This document shows, one piece after another, positions 9,854-18,058 of a stretch of DNA of 53,327 nucleotides. Each line of letters opens with the position of its first letter. The first letter of the stretch is position 1. The position numbers and the translations under genes are program-made. The DNA is from Alphaproteobacteria bacterium (GTDB taxonomy: Bacteria > Pseudomonadota > Alphaproteobacteria > Reyranellales > Reyranellaceae). The DNA lies in assembly GCA_010032545.1 (NCBI GenBank), contig RGPT01000002.1, positions 1 to 53,327 on the forward strand, in the 5' to 3' direction. The notes under the pieces are model-generated. The model ran no database searches. It saw only the letters and a list, made by a program, of their open reading frames with translations, and was not told the DNA's origin.

Positions 9854-10882
9854 TCAGGACTCCGATCCGGAATGCTCTCGGTGGGGCTGCCCTCCCGCAC
9901 GGGTGTCGACCTTGGGCCGCTCAACGTCCAGCCCCGTTCCGCCGCGGCGGAAAACCTCGCGCACGAGATACTGCGGCTTGCGGTTCAGGGTCAGGAACGT
10001 GCGCCCGAGATACTCGCCGATCAGCCCCGCCAGCACGAGTTGCACACCGGCCAGCACCAGCACGGCAACCATCAGGGACGCCCAGCCTTGCGGCGGCTGG
10101 TCGGAGATGATGGCCTCGACGATGGTGATGGTGGCAGCAATCGCCCCCAGGGCACCGAACGCCAATCCGAACAGGGTGGCGAGCCTGAGCGGCATTACCG
10201 AAAAATTCAGGAACATCGCCAGCCACAGCCTGATCAGCCGGCGCATCGTGTAGTTGGACGCACCCTCGTTGCGTGGCAGATGATGAACTTGCAGGCGGCC
10301 GACGTTCTGCGTCACCTGAAACACCAGGCCGTCAATATAGGGAAAGGGGCCCTCGTAACTCGCCACGACGCGCTCGCGTACGAAGGCCGAGAGGCAGCGG
10401 AAGCTCGAGAGATAGAGGCCGGCGGGCTTGTCGAGCAGCCGGTCGGCGCACCAGTTGGTGAAGCGGCTTCCCAAGTTACGCCAGGGCGCGTGCTTCTTTT
10501 CGGCATAGTAGGTGTAGACCGCATCGTAGCCGCCGTCGCGCGCATGCTCGAACAGGCGGCCGACCTCGCCGGGCGGATTTTGCAGATCGTCGTCCATGGT
10601 GATGGTGAAGGCGCCGCGAGCGCGGGCGAGCCCCGCCATCACGGCGTTGTGTTCGCCGAAATTGCGGCTGAGGCTGAGCAGCGTGATCGGGGCGCCCGGC
10701 AGGGTGACAAGTTGCTTGCAGACATCGAGGCTGTTGTCCGGGCTGCCGTCGACCACCAGCACGATCTCGAGGCCACCGTCTATCTCGAGCGCCCGCAGGG
10801 CGGCAACCAGTTCGCCGACCGGCTCGGCGCCGAGGTAGACCGGCACGACGACGGAGAGTGCCGGCGCGGAGGCGTCATTCAT
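9854..10882 (-). CDS. Glycosyltransferase family 2, ArnC/GtrB-like
   Basis: GT-A-fold transferase that probably loads a sugar from a nucleotide donor onto polyprenyl phosphate at the cytoplasmic membrane face. The N-terminus (LSVVVPVYLGAE) and the DDDLQNP motif (Asp 97-99) are diagnostic. After the catalytic domain come two C-terminal membrane helices (residues about 235-260 and 275-300) and GEYLGRTF, typical of ArnC, GtrB and DPM1-like enzymes. 342 residues. The 4 bp gap to the small flippase-like gene indicates co-transcription. It is divergent from the GT-C-like gene at 11185. Confidence 0.9.
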   Translation of the reverse strand: MNDASAPALSVVVPVYLGAEPVGELVAALRALEIDGGLEIVLVVDGSPDNSLDVCKQLVTLPGAPITLLSLSRNFGEHNAVMAGLARARGAFTITMDDDLQNPPGEVGRLFEHARDGGYDAVYTYYAEKKHAPWRNLGSRFTNWCADRLLDKPAGLYLSSFRCLSAFVRERVVASYEGPFPYIDGLVFQVTQNVGRLQVHHLPRNEGASNYTMRRLIRLWLAMFLNFSVMPLRLATLFGLAFGALGAIAATITIVEAIISDQPPQGWASLMVAVLVLAGVQLVLAGLIGEYLGRTFLTLNRKPQYLVREVFRRGGTGLDVERPKVDTRAGGQPHREHSGSES

Positions 10883-11184
10883 CGCGCGCCGCCACGATGG
10901 CCGGGCCTGTACCGGCGGTCGGACTGGAAATGACGATGGAGCGGTGTCAGAGGAGGCAAAGGCGTGTTCCGTAGGCTTGATCTGGAGGCGTGGCGCCCGC
11001 GGTCCCCGGGCAAGGCAACAGACCGACGGCAGGTGCCGGCGCGGGCATTGTGCACGCTTCTGTCATGTTTCGACAACTGCCGGCAGCCTACCCGTTCCAC
11101 ACCCGCTCTCCTGCGCCAAATCCCGGCGCGACGCCCAAGCCCCAGCCTCGTGTTCCTGTCTGCTTATGTTATCTTCGTCCCGCC
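10883..11184. other. Divergent intergenic region between the glycosyltransferase and the GT-C-like gene
   Basis: About 300 bp between two divergently transcribed genes. It should hold both promoters, but I cannot pick a convincing -35/-10 pair or operator. The frame of the downstream gene stays open back to 10990 and beyond, but the translation there (PNPGATPKPQPRVPV, CLCYLRPAL) is low-complexity and unlike protein, so I treat it as non-coding leader. Confidence 0.4.
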
Positions 11185-12762
11185 TTGCCAACAGTTCCGA
11201 TCAAACCCCCAACGATCTCACCGCGTATCGAGCGATTGCTGCTGGTGCCGCTGTTCGCGCTGCCGGTGCTTTGGCTCGCCGGCTACTTCTTCCCGCCAAT
11301 CAATCATGACGTGGCAGCCATCCTCGACGTTTCAGCGCGCTGGGTCGGTGGCGAAAAGCTGTATGTCGAGATAATCGACGAGAACCTGCCGCTCACCTTC
11401 GTCGTCCACGCCCTGCCGGTGCTGACCGCCAAGTGGCTGCCGGGTGGTGCCGCCTTCTGGTTCACGGCCTGGGTCGTGGCCGGCATTTTTGCCTCCTTCG
11501 TGGCCTGCCGGCGGCTGGTCAGACTCGTTCCATCGGCCGACCACGCGCTGACCGAGGCGCTGCTGCCACCGGTCTTGCTTTTCCTGTTCTCGGTCCTGCC
11601 GAACGAACATTTCGGACAGCGCGAGCACATCATGTTCGTGGCCTGCGCGCCCTACCTCGTCGCTTCGATGGCCCGCGCAGAGGGCATTGCCATCGGGCGT
11701 GGCGCCGCGCTGGCGATCGGCCTGGTGGCCGGCGTGGCCTTTGCCCTCAAGCCGCACTATCTCGCCATACCGGCCGCGGTCGAGTTCTACCTTCTGAGCC
11801 GTCGCGGCTGGCGTGCGACCTTCTTCGACTTGATCCCCTGGTCGATCGGACTGGTCGCCATCGCGCATCTCGTGGCCATGTACACGGTGTTCGCCGATTT
11901 CGGTCTCGTCGTGATGCCGCTCGCCGTAGAAGCATATGCCCCGATCGGCGACGCCGGATGGCGCAATGTGCTGGGCAGCGACGTGCTTGCCCCGACCCTG
12001 GTCGCCCTGGCCATCTTCGGCGTCATCGCCATCGTCTTCACAAAGACCATGTCCGCCCGCGTGCTCGTCGTGTTCGGGGTCGGCGCGGCGCTTTCGGCGG
12101 TCGCCCAGGCGAAAGGCTGGCCCTACCATGTGCTGCCGGCGCTTTCAGCGGCGATCCTGCTGGCGGCTCTCACCGTCTCGCAAACCGTCGACCGCTATCT
12201 GCCGATCAGCCGCACCGGCCACCACCTGCCAGTGGCGGTGATCTCGGCGACCCTGATGGTACTGCTTTACTTCCAGGCCGCGCTCTATACGCCGCCGTTC
12301 TACAAGCAGCGCCAGTTTGCCGATTCGATCGGCGGACGGCTGCAGCACATCATCGAGCAGAACGCACCCCATCGCACTTTCCTCGCCCTGTCTCCCGGCA
12401 TCTATCCGCTGTGGCCGATGATCAACTACCTCGATGGCAGAATGACCATGCGGTTTCTCACCATGTGGGTGCTGCAGGGAGTCTATGCGACCTGCGACGA
12501 CTTTCCGGCTCTCTACAACCCGCCCGACACGATGGGCGAGTCGGAAAAGTACTTCTTTGACGCCGTCAGCGACGATTTCGCGCGCGAGCACCCCGACCTT
12601 CTGATCGTCGACCGCATCGCCGGTATCCCGCGTTGCCAGGGCAAGGAATTCGACTACCTCGAGTACTTCCTCCAGAACCGCACCTTCGCCGACGCCTTCG
12701 AGGGCTACGAGCACCTCATGGACTTCGACCGCTACCGGATCTACCGGCGAAAGAAGTCGTAG
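11185..12762 (+). CDS. Polytopic membrane protein, probable GT-C-type glycosyltransferase
   Basis: About 525 residues with ten or more hydrophobic segments. The first periplasmic loop has INHDVAAILDVSARWVGGEKLYVEIIDENLPLTF, shown in halves as INHDVAAIL and IIDENLPLTF; this resembles the acidic first loop and DxNPP motif of GT-C transferases such as ArnT or Pmt. A conserved-looking NEHFGQREH follows. The soluble C-terminus ends FDRYRIYRRKKS. I infer transfer of a lipid-linked sugar in the periplasm, fed by the divergent GT2/flippase pair. The start is uncertain: a TTG at 11185 precedes the first credible protein sequence, while ATGs at 11065 and 10990 are also in frame. Confidence 0.65.
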   Translation: MPTVPIKPPTISPRIERLLLVPLFALPVLWLAGYFFPPINHDVAAILDVSARWVGGEKLYVEIIDENLPLTFVVHALPVLTAKWLPGGAAFWFTAWVVAGIFASFVACRRLVRLVPSADHALTEALLPPVLLFLFSVLPNEHFGQREHIMFVACAPYLVASMARAEGIAIGRGAALAIGLVAGVAFALKPHYLAIPAAVEFYLLSRRGWRATFFDLIPWSIGLVAIAHLVAMYTVFADFGLVVMPLAVEAYAPIGDAGWRNVLGSDVLAPTLVALAIFGVIAIVFTKTMSARVLVVFGVGAALSAVAQAKGWPYHVLPALSAAILLAALTVSQTVDRYLPISRTGHHLPVAVISATLMVLLYFQAALYTPPFYKQRQFADSIGGRLQHIIEQNAPHRTFLALSPGIYPLWPMINYLDGRMTMRFLTMWVLQGVYATCDDFPALYNPPDTMGESEKYFFDAVSDDFAREHPDLLIVDRIAGIPRCQGKEFDYLEYFLQNRTFADAFEGYEHLMDFDRYRIYRRKKS

Positions 12763-13230
12763 CTACGTCTTCCAAGGCGGCGCGAGCGCTGCGGCGCGAG
12801 CCTGTTCGGGGATCTTGTCCACATCCGGCACCTTGAACACACCGGACGACACCAGAACGATCTCCCCGCCGCAGATCAGATCGCAGCTGCAGAAGCAGAA
12901 GTTCACCGTGCGGCGGGCGACGCGTGCCTTGCCTTCGAGCCACTGGCCGAGCCTGGCGCCATGGACGAACTCGCTGCCGAGCGAGATGGTGGGGTGCGGC
13001 CAGAAGATTCCGGTGGCAAAGCCCGAGCCCACGCCCATGGCCATGTCGGCGACGGTGACCAGCAGGCCGCCATGCGCCCAGCCCATGGGATTGCCGTGCT
13101 TCTTCTCCAGCGGCAGGCCGATGCGCAGGCCGTCGGCCTCGGCCTTGAACCACAGCGGCCCGGCGAGGCGGATGAATTCGTCGGGGACATCGAGCTTGCG
13201 AAAGCCATCGGGAATGAGAGCACCGGTCAT
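12763..13230 (-). CDS. PaaI-family hot-dog thioesterase
   Basis: 155-residue hot-dog-fold protein with the PaaI/YdiI pattern NPMGWAHGGLLVTVADMAMG around residues 50-70, where the HGG and the Asp/Glu of the long helix form the active site. It presumably cleaves an acyl- or aryl-CoA. The ATG at 13230 was chosen because it overlaps the stop of the upstream 4HBT gene (ATGA) and the family sequence begins right after it. It is the last gene of a four-gene minus-strand unit (MaoC, VOC, 4HBT, PaaI). Confidence 0.85.
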   Translation of the reverse strand: MTGALIPDGFRKLDVPDEFIRLAGPLWFKAEADGLRIGLPLEKKHGNPMGWAHGGLLVTVADMAMGVGSGFATGIFWPHPTISLGSEFVHGARLGQWLEGKARVARRTVNFCFCSCDLICGGEIVLVSSGVFKVPDVDKIPEQARAAALAPPWKT

Positions 13231-13670
13231 GTCGGCAATCCATCGTGGGAAGAAGCAAGGCGATCGAGCATGTCGCGCACCGCCGGATCGAACGGCGTGC
13301 TGCGGTGGGTCTCCTCGTTCAGCGACACCATGGTGACGCGCTGGATGGCGGTGCAGTTGCCCTCGCCATCGAACAGGCCCTGCCCGATGACGCACTTGCG
13401 TTCGTGCGCCTCGATCAGCCGGGCGCAGGCGGTGGCGCTGCCGGGGTAGAACATCTGACGCTTGAAGTCGGCTTCGATGCGACCGATGACCAGGCGAAAG
13501 CGCGGCAGGCCGGAGCGCACGATCTGGCGCAGGTAGGAGACGCGCGCACTCTCTAGCAGTTCGATGAACGCGCCATTGTTGACGTGGCCGTTGGCATCGA
13601 GGTCGGCGAACCGGAGGGTTTCGGAGGTCGAGAAGCCGTAGATGCCGCGATCGGCAAGGTCGAACGCCAT
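13227..13670 (-). CDS. Acyl-CoA thioesterase, 4HBT/FadM-like
   Basis: 147-residue hot-dog protein of the 4-hydroxybenzoyl-CoA thioesterase/FadM type. The active-site segment is TLRFADLDANGHVNNGAF, with the catalytic Asp in DLDANGHVNN. The C-terminal half (LIEAHERKCVIGQGLFDGEG, RVTMVSLNEETHRSTPFD) follows the family. The ATG at 13670 is the start that begins just ahead of the domain. It overlaps the PaaI-type gene by ATGA and lies 5 bp after the VOC gene, so all are co-transcribed. Confidence 0.88.
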   Translation of the reverse strand: MAFDLADRGIYGFSTSETLRFADLDANGHVNNGAFIELLESARVSYLRQIVRSGLPRFRLVIGRIEADFKRQMFYPGSATACARLIEAHERKCVIGQGLFDGEGNCTAIQRVTMVSLNEETHRSTPFDPAVRDMLDRLASSHDGLPT

Positions 13671-13675
13671 GAAGA

Positions 13676-14521
13676 TCAACGCTCCGTGAATTCCAGGGTG
13701 AGGTGGGCGGCCTCGCCGGGCGGCACGATCAGCCGGCCGGCGTCGGGCTTCAGGACGGCAACGCCGTTCTTCTTCAGGAGAGCCTCGCAATCGGCAAGGC
13801 TGTCGACCCGCACCGAGAGCAGCGCCGGATGATCGCCCGGCCGCACCGGCACGACGCCGGGATAGCGCGCCGCGTAATCCTTGCGGGTGAGATAGCGGAT
13901 CGGCTGCGTGCCGGTGTTCACCACCAGCCCCTCGCCGTCGCGCCGGACCGAGCCTGCACCGAAATACTTCTCGAGTTCGGCAATCCACTTGGCCGGCTGC
14001 TCTGCGATCACGGTGACGCCCAAAATGCCGCGTGCGCCGTTGGCGTGCTTCGCCCATTCCGGGCGATAGACGAACTCGGGCGTCTGATGTTCGCAGACGA
14101 AGAAGCCGACCACTGGCATGTGCGTCTTGGGAATGCGCACGGTACGGAACTTCGCATGCTCCGTCTTGCCCGCGATCTCGACAGCGCGGTCGAAGAACAG
14201 CGGCGCGTCGGGCTGCAGGCCCGCCTGCTTGAAAGCATCGAAGGCGAGGTCGGCACCATCGGTGGCCAGCGCCACGTTGGCGAGGCCGCCGCCATCCCTC
14301 AGCCATTCGCGGCGCTCGGCATTGAACTCGGTATCCTCAACGATCCCCAGAATCTCGAAATAGTCCTTGTCGAAGATCATCAGGTGGTTGGCCGTTCCAA
14401 GCTTCCTGTGGAAGCCGCGTGGCTGAACCTGGAACCCGAGGCGGCGGTAGGCGGCCTCCGCGGCGTCGATGCCGTCGACCATGACCACGACGTGGTCGAG
14501 CCCTTTCACCGCGCGTCTCAT
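13676..14521 (-). CDS. VOC-superfamily (glyoxalase-like domain) protein
   Basis: 281 residues with a glyoxalase-like N-terminal domain: GLDHVVVMVDGIDAAEAAYRRLGF is the classic VOC opening, here split as GLDHVVVMV and AYRRLGF. LGTANHLMIFDKDYFEIL supplies a candidate His/Glu metal pair. The C-terminal half looks like a second, diverged VOC module (HPALLSVRVDSLADCEALL). The reaction is unknown; such proteins in CoA-ester operons may act as lyases or isomerases. The ATG at 14521 overlaps the MaoC stop (ATGA). Confidence 0.8.
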   Translation of the reverse strand: MRRAVKGLDHVVVMVDGIDAAEAAYRRLGFQVQPRGFHRKLGTANHLMIFDKDYFEILGIVEDTEFNAERREWLRDGGGLANVALATDGADLAFDAFKQAGLQPDAPLFFDRAVEIAGKTEHAKFRTVRIPKTHMPVVGFFVCEHQTPEFVYRPEWAKHANGARGILGVTVIAEQPAKWIAELEKYFGAGSVRRDGEGLVVNTGTQPIRYLTRKDYAARYPGVVPVRPGDHPALLSVRVDSLADCEALLKKNGVAVLKPDAGRLIVPPGEAAHLTLEFTER

Positions 14522-14976
14522 GCCGGCCTCCTCCGCACCATGTTGATGCCCTTCATCGTCACCACCAGATCGCCCTTCTGGTTGGTGGCGCCCCAATGCT
14601 CGTGGATGACGCCGAGATCGGGCTTGCTGCGGGACGGCACCTTCGATGCGCACTCGACCCAGGCGGTCAGCGTGTCGCCTGGCCGCACCGGCTTCAGCCA
14701 GCGCACCTCATCGAGGCCGGGCGAGCCCAATGCCGTGCGCGTATCGATGTAGTTGTCGACGAACAGCCGCATCAGCTTGGAGGTGACGTGCCAACCCGAG
14801 GCGATCAGCCCCCCGAACAGTGACTCTCGAGCGGCCTCGGCATCGACGTGGAAGCTCTGCGGATCGTATAGCCGGGCGAAGTCGACGATCTCCTGCTCGG
14901 TGAAGGTGGTCGAGCCCAGCGGGTACTTCCGGCCCAGTTCGTGGTCTTCCCAATAGCGCGGGGCATCCGATTGCAT
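14518..14976 (-). CDS. MaoC-family dehydratase
   Basis: 152-residue hot-dog protein of the MaoC family. Motifs: TFTEQEIVDFARLYDPQSFHVD, shown here as FARLYDPQSFHVD, then LFGGLIASGWHV, which forms the substrate tunnel, and LDEVRWLKPVRPGDTL. This subtype replaces the usual GDxxPxH with YDPQSFH, as in many alphaproteobacterial MaoC proteins. First gene of the minus-strand unit. The ATG at 14976 sits just before the domain; the open frame continues upstream without family similarity. Confidence 0.87.
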   Translation of the reverse strand: MQSDAPRYWEDHELGRKYPLGSTTFTEQEIVDFARLYDPQSFHVDAEAARESLFGGLIASGWHVTSKLMRLFVDNYIDTRTALGSPGLDEVRWLKPVRPGDTLTAWVECASKVPSRSKPDLGVIHEHWGATNQKGDLVVTMKGINMVRRRPA

Positions 14977-15072
14977 GGCTTCGGTCTTCGCAGAGCATGG
15001 CCGGTCATGCAAGCGCGGCCTATGGCACGCGCCCCGGCGGTGGGTTAGCCTGCCCCGGGGGAGCGAATTCCA

Positions 15073-16647
15073 ATGAACGAGCCTAGCCCGGTCAGGCGTC
15101 TCACGACGATCCTCGCGATCGACGTCGTTGGCTTCAGCACCATGTCGGCGCGCAACGAGGAGCACGCGCTCGGCCTGTTGAACGCCCGTCTGGCGATTGC
15201 CGAGACATACATCAAGCAGCACCGCGGTCGCGTGTTCAAGATGACAGGGGATGGCCTGCTGGCGGAGTTCGCAAGCCCCGTGGAGTCTGTCCGTGCCGCA
15301 GTCGAAATCCAGGAGGCGATGCGCACCACCAATGCGCTGGCAGCCGAAGGCGATCGCCTCAGCCTGCGAATCGGCGCCAATCTCGGCGATGTCGTCGAAA
15401 ACGGCGACGACCTGATGGGCGATGCCGTCAATGTCGCTGTGCGCCTCGAGTCGATCGCGCCGGTGGGCGGCATCTGCGTGTCGGCAAACGTCTACGAGCA
15501 GATCGTCGGCAAGCTGACGCTCGGCGCCGAAGACATGGGCAAGCAGCAGGTCAAGAACATCCCGCGGCCCATTCACGCCTACCGACTGACTGCCGAGGGC
15601 GCACCGCCAGCCGCCCCGGCGCCAGTTCCACCCCGGCCTGCTTCGCGCCGAAAGACGCTGGCCGCGTTGGGGGTCGCGGCCCTTCTTGTCGCCGCCGGCG
15701 CCGGTTTGGCGGGAAGCTGGCTGATGGTCGGGACGTCGGTGCCACCCGTGGAAATCGCCGCGCCGGCATCGGTCGCGGCAACGCCGTCGCCCCCCGCGGC
15801 CGCCACACCTGCCGCAGCACGTGTCTTCGTCGCGGCGGATGTCCCCTTCCTGCCCGACCGGGCGCGCCGCGAGTTGGAGACCTATGCCGCAGCCGACGGC
15901 GTCAAGGCGCTGGCCATCAACATCCGGGGCGCTTTCTCCTTCGCCAGCCGCCGGGTCGACGAGCCGACGGCGCGCAAGATCGCGCTCGATCAATGCAACG
16001 CCGTGGTCCAGAAGACGATGGCCGCCGCGCGTGAGGTCGATCGCTGCGCGATCTATGCGATCGGCGACAAGGTCGTCTGGTCGTTCCGGCCGCCAGCACT
16101 GCCGCCACCACCTTATGTTCCCAACGCACGCCCGACACCGGCGATCCCGCTTGATGCCGCCGCCGTGCCGCTGATCGGCGATGCCGCGCGTACAGGTGTC
16201 ACCGAGCGCTACATGAAGGCCGAGCGCAACCGTGCCTACGCCATCGGCCGCAACAAGATCGAGACCTGGTCTACCGGCGACTCCGACGCCGAAGCGATCC
16301 GGCGTGCGCTCCAAACCTGCGGCCACCTCGCGGGGCGCCCGTGCGTGATCTATGCAGTGGGTGATCAGGTCGTGGTGCGCGTGCCGCGGACATACCGGCT
16401 CGTCGACGTCTTCACACCGCAGGACCTGCCGGATCTCGAGCCGGCACAGCGCGAAGCGGTCGAGCGCTACCTGGTGGCGGACGACTGGCGGGCCATCGCC
16501 GTCGGCCGCAATGGCCGCATCGGCATCGCCACCGTCCGTGCCAACGAGGAGGCCGCCGTCGAAGCCGCATTGCGCGAATGCGCCCGCGTCGGTGGCACCG
16601 AATGCGCGGTATCGGCGGTCGGGCCCTTCCTCGTCACGCGCAACTGA
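15073..16647 (+). CDS. Class III adenylate/guanylate cyclase with a triple-repeat C-terminal region
   Basis: 524 residues. The N-terminal class III cyclase domain (about 10-180) has metal-binding Asp17 (AIDVVGFS) and Asp60 (MTGDGLLAEF), a candidate purine-selecting Lys56, and the transition-state pair N120/R124 (DAVNVAVRL), so it should make cAMP or cGMP. A Pro/Ala linker leads to one membrane helix (about 196-217, LAALGVAALLVAAGAGLAGS). Beyond it are three related repeats of about 75-85 residues (roughly 254-338, 362-440, 450-524). Each has an N-terminal P and VE.Y..A helix, an Ala-rich helix, a Cys, then CAIYAIGD, CVIYAVGD or CAVSAVGP. I do not recognise this repeat for certain; it faintly recalls DUF4189. 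Confidence 0.85.
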   Translation: MNEPSPVRRLTTILAIDVVGFSTMSARNEEHALGLLNARLAIAETYIKQHRGRVFKMTGDGLLAEFASPVESVRAAVEIQEAMRTTNALAAEGDRLSLRIGANLGDVVENGDDLMGDAVNVAVRLESIAPVGGICVSANVYEQIVGKLTLGAEDMGKQQVKNIPRPIHAYRLTAEGAPPAAPAPVPPRPASRRKTLAALGVAALLVAAGAGLAGSWLMVGTSVPPVEIAAPASVAATPSPPAAATPAAARVFVAADVPFLPDRARRELETYAAADGVKALAINIRGAFSFASRRVDEPTARKIALDQCNAVVQKTMAAAREVDRCAIYAIGDKVVWSFRPPALPPPPYVPNARPTPAIPLDAAAVPLIGDAARTGVTERYMKAERNRAYAIGRNKIETWSTGDSDAEAIRRALQTCGHLAGRPCVIYAVGDQVVVRVPRTYRLVDVFTPQDLPDLEPAQREAVERYLVADDWRAIAVGRNGRIGIATVRANEEAAVEAALRECARVGGTECAVSAVGPFLVTRN

Positions 16648-16664
16648 GCCCGGTCTCAAATCCC

Positions 16665-17108
16665 ATGTCGCGCGACAAACGCCTGCAGGACCGGTCGATC
16701 TATCCGCATTGGTGCACCGACACGGTGCGCTTCTCCGACCAGGACGCGGCCGGCCACGTCAACAACGTGGCGCTTTGCGCCTATCTGGAGACCGCCCGCC
16801 TCACCTTCATCCGCGATATGGGAATGATGGCCCGCAGCGAGGACGGCGTGCGCGGCATCTCGGCCGGCATGAACGTGAGCTTCCTGGCCGAATCCCATTG
16901 GCCGGGTAAGGTCGAGCTCGGCACCGGCGTCATCGCCATCGGCACCAGCTCGGTCACCGTCGGATCGGCGGCCTTCAAGGACGGGGCCTGCATCGTCGCG
17001 GCCGAGATGACCGTGGTCCGGCTCAAGGGGAAAACGCCTCACCCGATCGGCGCGGAGCTGCGGGCGGCCTTGGAAAAGTACCGCTTGAAGGGCTTTCAGG
17101 CCGCTTGA
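16665..17108 (+). CDS. Acyl-CoA thioesterase (4HBT hot-dog fold)
   Basis: 147-residue hot-dog protein. The active-site segment VRFSDQDAAGHVNNVALCAYLE has the Asp and HVNN of the 4HBT/YbgC/FadM group. ARLTFIRDMG and the following strands agree. The ATG at 16665 is 17 bp after the cyclase stop, so it may share the cyclase transcript; an upstream in-frame ATG would lie inside the cyclase. Substrate unknown. Confidence 0.87.
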   Translation: MSRDKRLQDRSIYPHWCTDTVRFSDQDAAGHVNNVALCAYLETARLTFIRDMGMMARSEDGVRGISAGMNVSFLAESHWPGKVELGTGVIAIGTSSVTVGSAAFKDGACIVAAEMTVVRLKGKTPHPIGAELRAALEKYRLKGFQAA

Positions 17109-17132
17109 CCAGATCGGGGGCGGTCAGTATTT

Positions 17133-17155
17133 TTGCGTCTGATAATAAGTCGCAA
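17133..17155. promoter_or_regulatory. Imperfect inverted repeat upstream of bfd
   Basis: TTGCGTC at 17133-17139 and GTCGCAA at 17149-17155 form an inverted repeat with one mismatch around an AT-rich centre (TGATAATAA), 24 bp before the bfd start. The related heptamer GACGCAA also occurs in the bfr/sodB intergenic region near 17990. The position suits an iron-responsive operator (Fur, Irr or similar), but it does not match a consensus I can name. Confidence 0.35.
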
Positions 17156-17178
17156 CTGTGAAAAACGGTCGCCACCAC

Positions 17179-17382
17179 ATGTATCTCTGCATCTGTCAGG
17201 CCATTCGGGAACGCGACGTCGACGCCGCCATACGGGCGGGCGCGCGCAAGCCGTCCGATGTCTTCCGCGCCTGCGGCAAGAACCCTCAATGTGGCAGCTG
17301 CGCCTGCGATCTCCGCCAGCGCATCGCCCAGACAATGGCGCATGAAGAGGCCCGCCCGCCCTCGTTGATGGCGGCCGATTAG
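17179..17382 (+). CDS. bfd: Bacterioferritin-associated ferredoxin Bfd
   Basis: 67-residue [2Fe-2S] ferredoxin of the BFD-like type that reduces the haem of bacterioferritin to release stored iron. The ligands read C-I-C at residues 4-6 and CGKNPQCGSC further on, the Bfd spacing. The ATG at 17179 places MYLCIC at the N-terminus as expected. Its 3' end overlaps that of bfr by 4 bp (convergent), so the iron store and its release factor are adjacent but separately transcribed. Confidence 0.92.
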   Translation: MYLCICQAIRERDVDAAIRAGARKPSDVFRACGKNPQCGSCACDLRQRIAQTMAHEEARPPSLMAAD

Positions 17383-17864
17383 CTCGAGGCTTCGCCCTCG
17401 CCGATCTGGCTCTGCAGATAGTTCTGCTCGCCGACCTTCTCCAGGAGACCGATCTCGGTTTCGAGGAAATCGATATGCTCTTCGGCATCCTCAAGGATGT
17501 CGACGACGATCTCGCGGCTGACGTAGTCCTTCGCCGTCTCGCAATGGGTCACGGAGGCGACCAGCGCGGTGCGCGCCGCGGTCTCGAGCTTGAGGTCGGC
17601 GGCCAAGCATTCGGGAACCGTCTCGCCGATCGCCAGCTTGCCGAGGTCCTGGAGGTTGGGCAGGCCGTCCAACAGCAGGATGCGCTTGATCAGCTTGTCG
17701 GCGTGCTTCATCTCGCCGATCGATTCCTCGTAGATCTTCTTGCCAAGCCGCTCGAAACCCCAGTGATTCATCATTCGGGCGTGCAGGAAGTACTGGTTGA
17801 TGGCCGTCAGCTCGTTCTTCAGGAGTTTGTTGAGTTCGGCGATGATCTGCGGGTTGCCCTTCAC
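17379..17864 (-). CDS. bfr: Bacterioferritin Bfr
   Basis: 161-residue haem-binding ferritin that oxidises and stores iron in a 24-mer. Ligands line up with E. coli numbering: E18, E51, M52 (haem), H54, E94 and H130. The position of ligand E127 reads Ala, with Glu at 128 and 129 (EDAEEHIDFLE); as I recall, related alphaproteobacterial proteins also vary here, so a register shift is possible. I chose the GTG at 17864 (protein starting KGNPQII) because AGGAGA precedes it by about 8 nt and the family starts there; the frame is open further upstream. Confidence 0.93.
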   Translation of the reverse strand: MKGNPQIIAELNKLLKNELTAINQYFLHARMMNHWGFERLGKKIYEESIGEMKHADKLIKRILLLDGLPNLQDLGKLAIGETVPECLAADLKLETAARTALVASVTHCETAKDYVSREIVVDILEDAEEHIDFLETEIGLLEKVGEQNYLQSQIGEGEASS

Positions 17865-18058
17865 GATACGTCTCCTGGGTGATGGTGTGCCCATAAATAG
17901 GCGCGAATGTGTCCGAAGCAACCGCCGAGTGCTCGACTGAGCGCCGTTCGCCGGGAATCCTGTGCACGCCCGCCCACACCTGTGAAAATGAGACGCAACA
18001 AAAACCTAGCACTGGCGTTGCATAGTGCAGGCGAGCGCATATTCCAGGAGCACAGAGC

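Noticed and set aside
14977-16659. Extension of the MaoC frame upstream opposite the cyclase
   Set aside because: Sequence beyond the ATG at 14976 is antisense of the cyclase; MaoC homology begins at that ATG.
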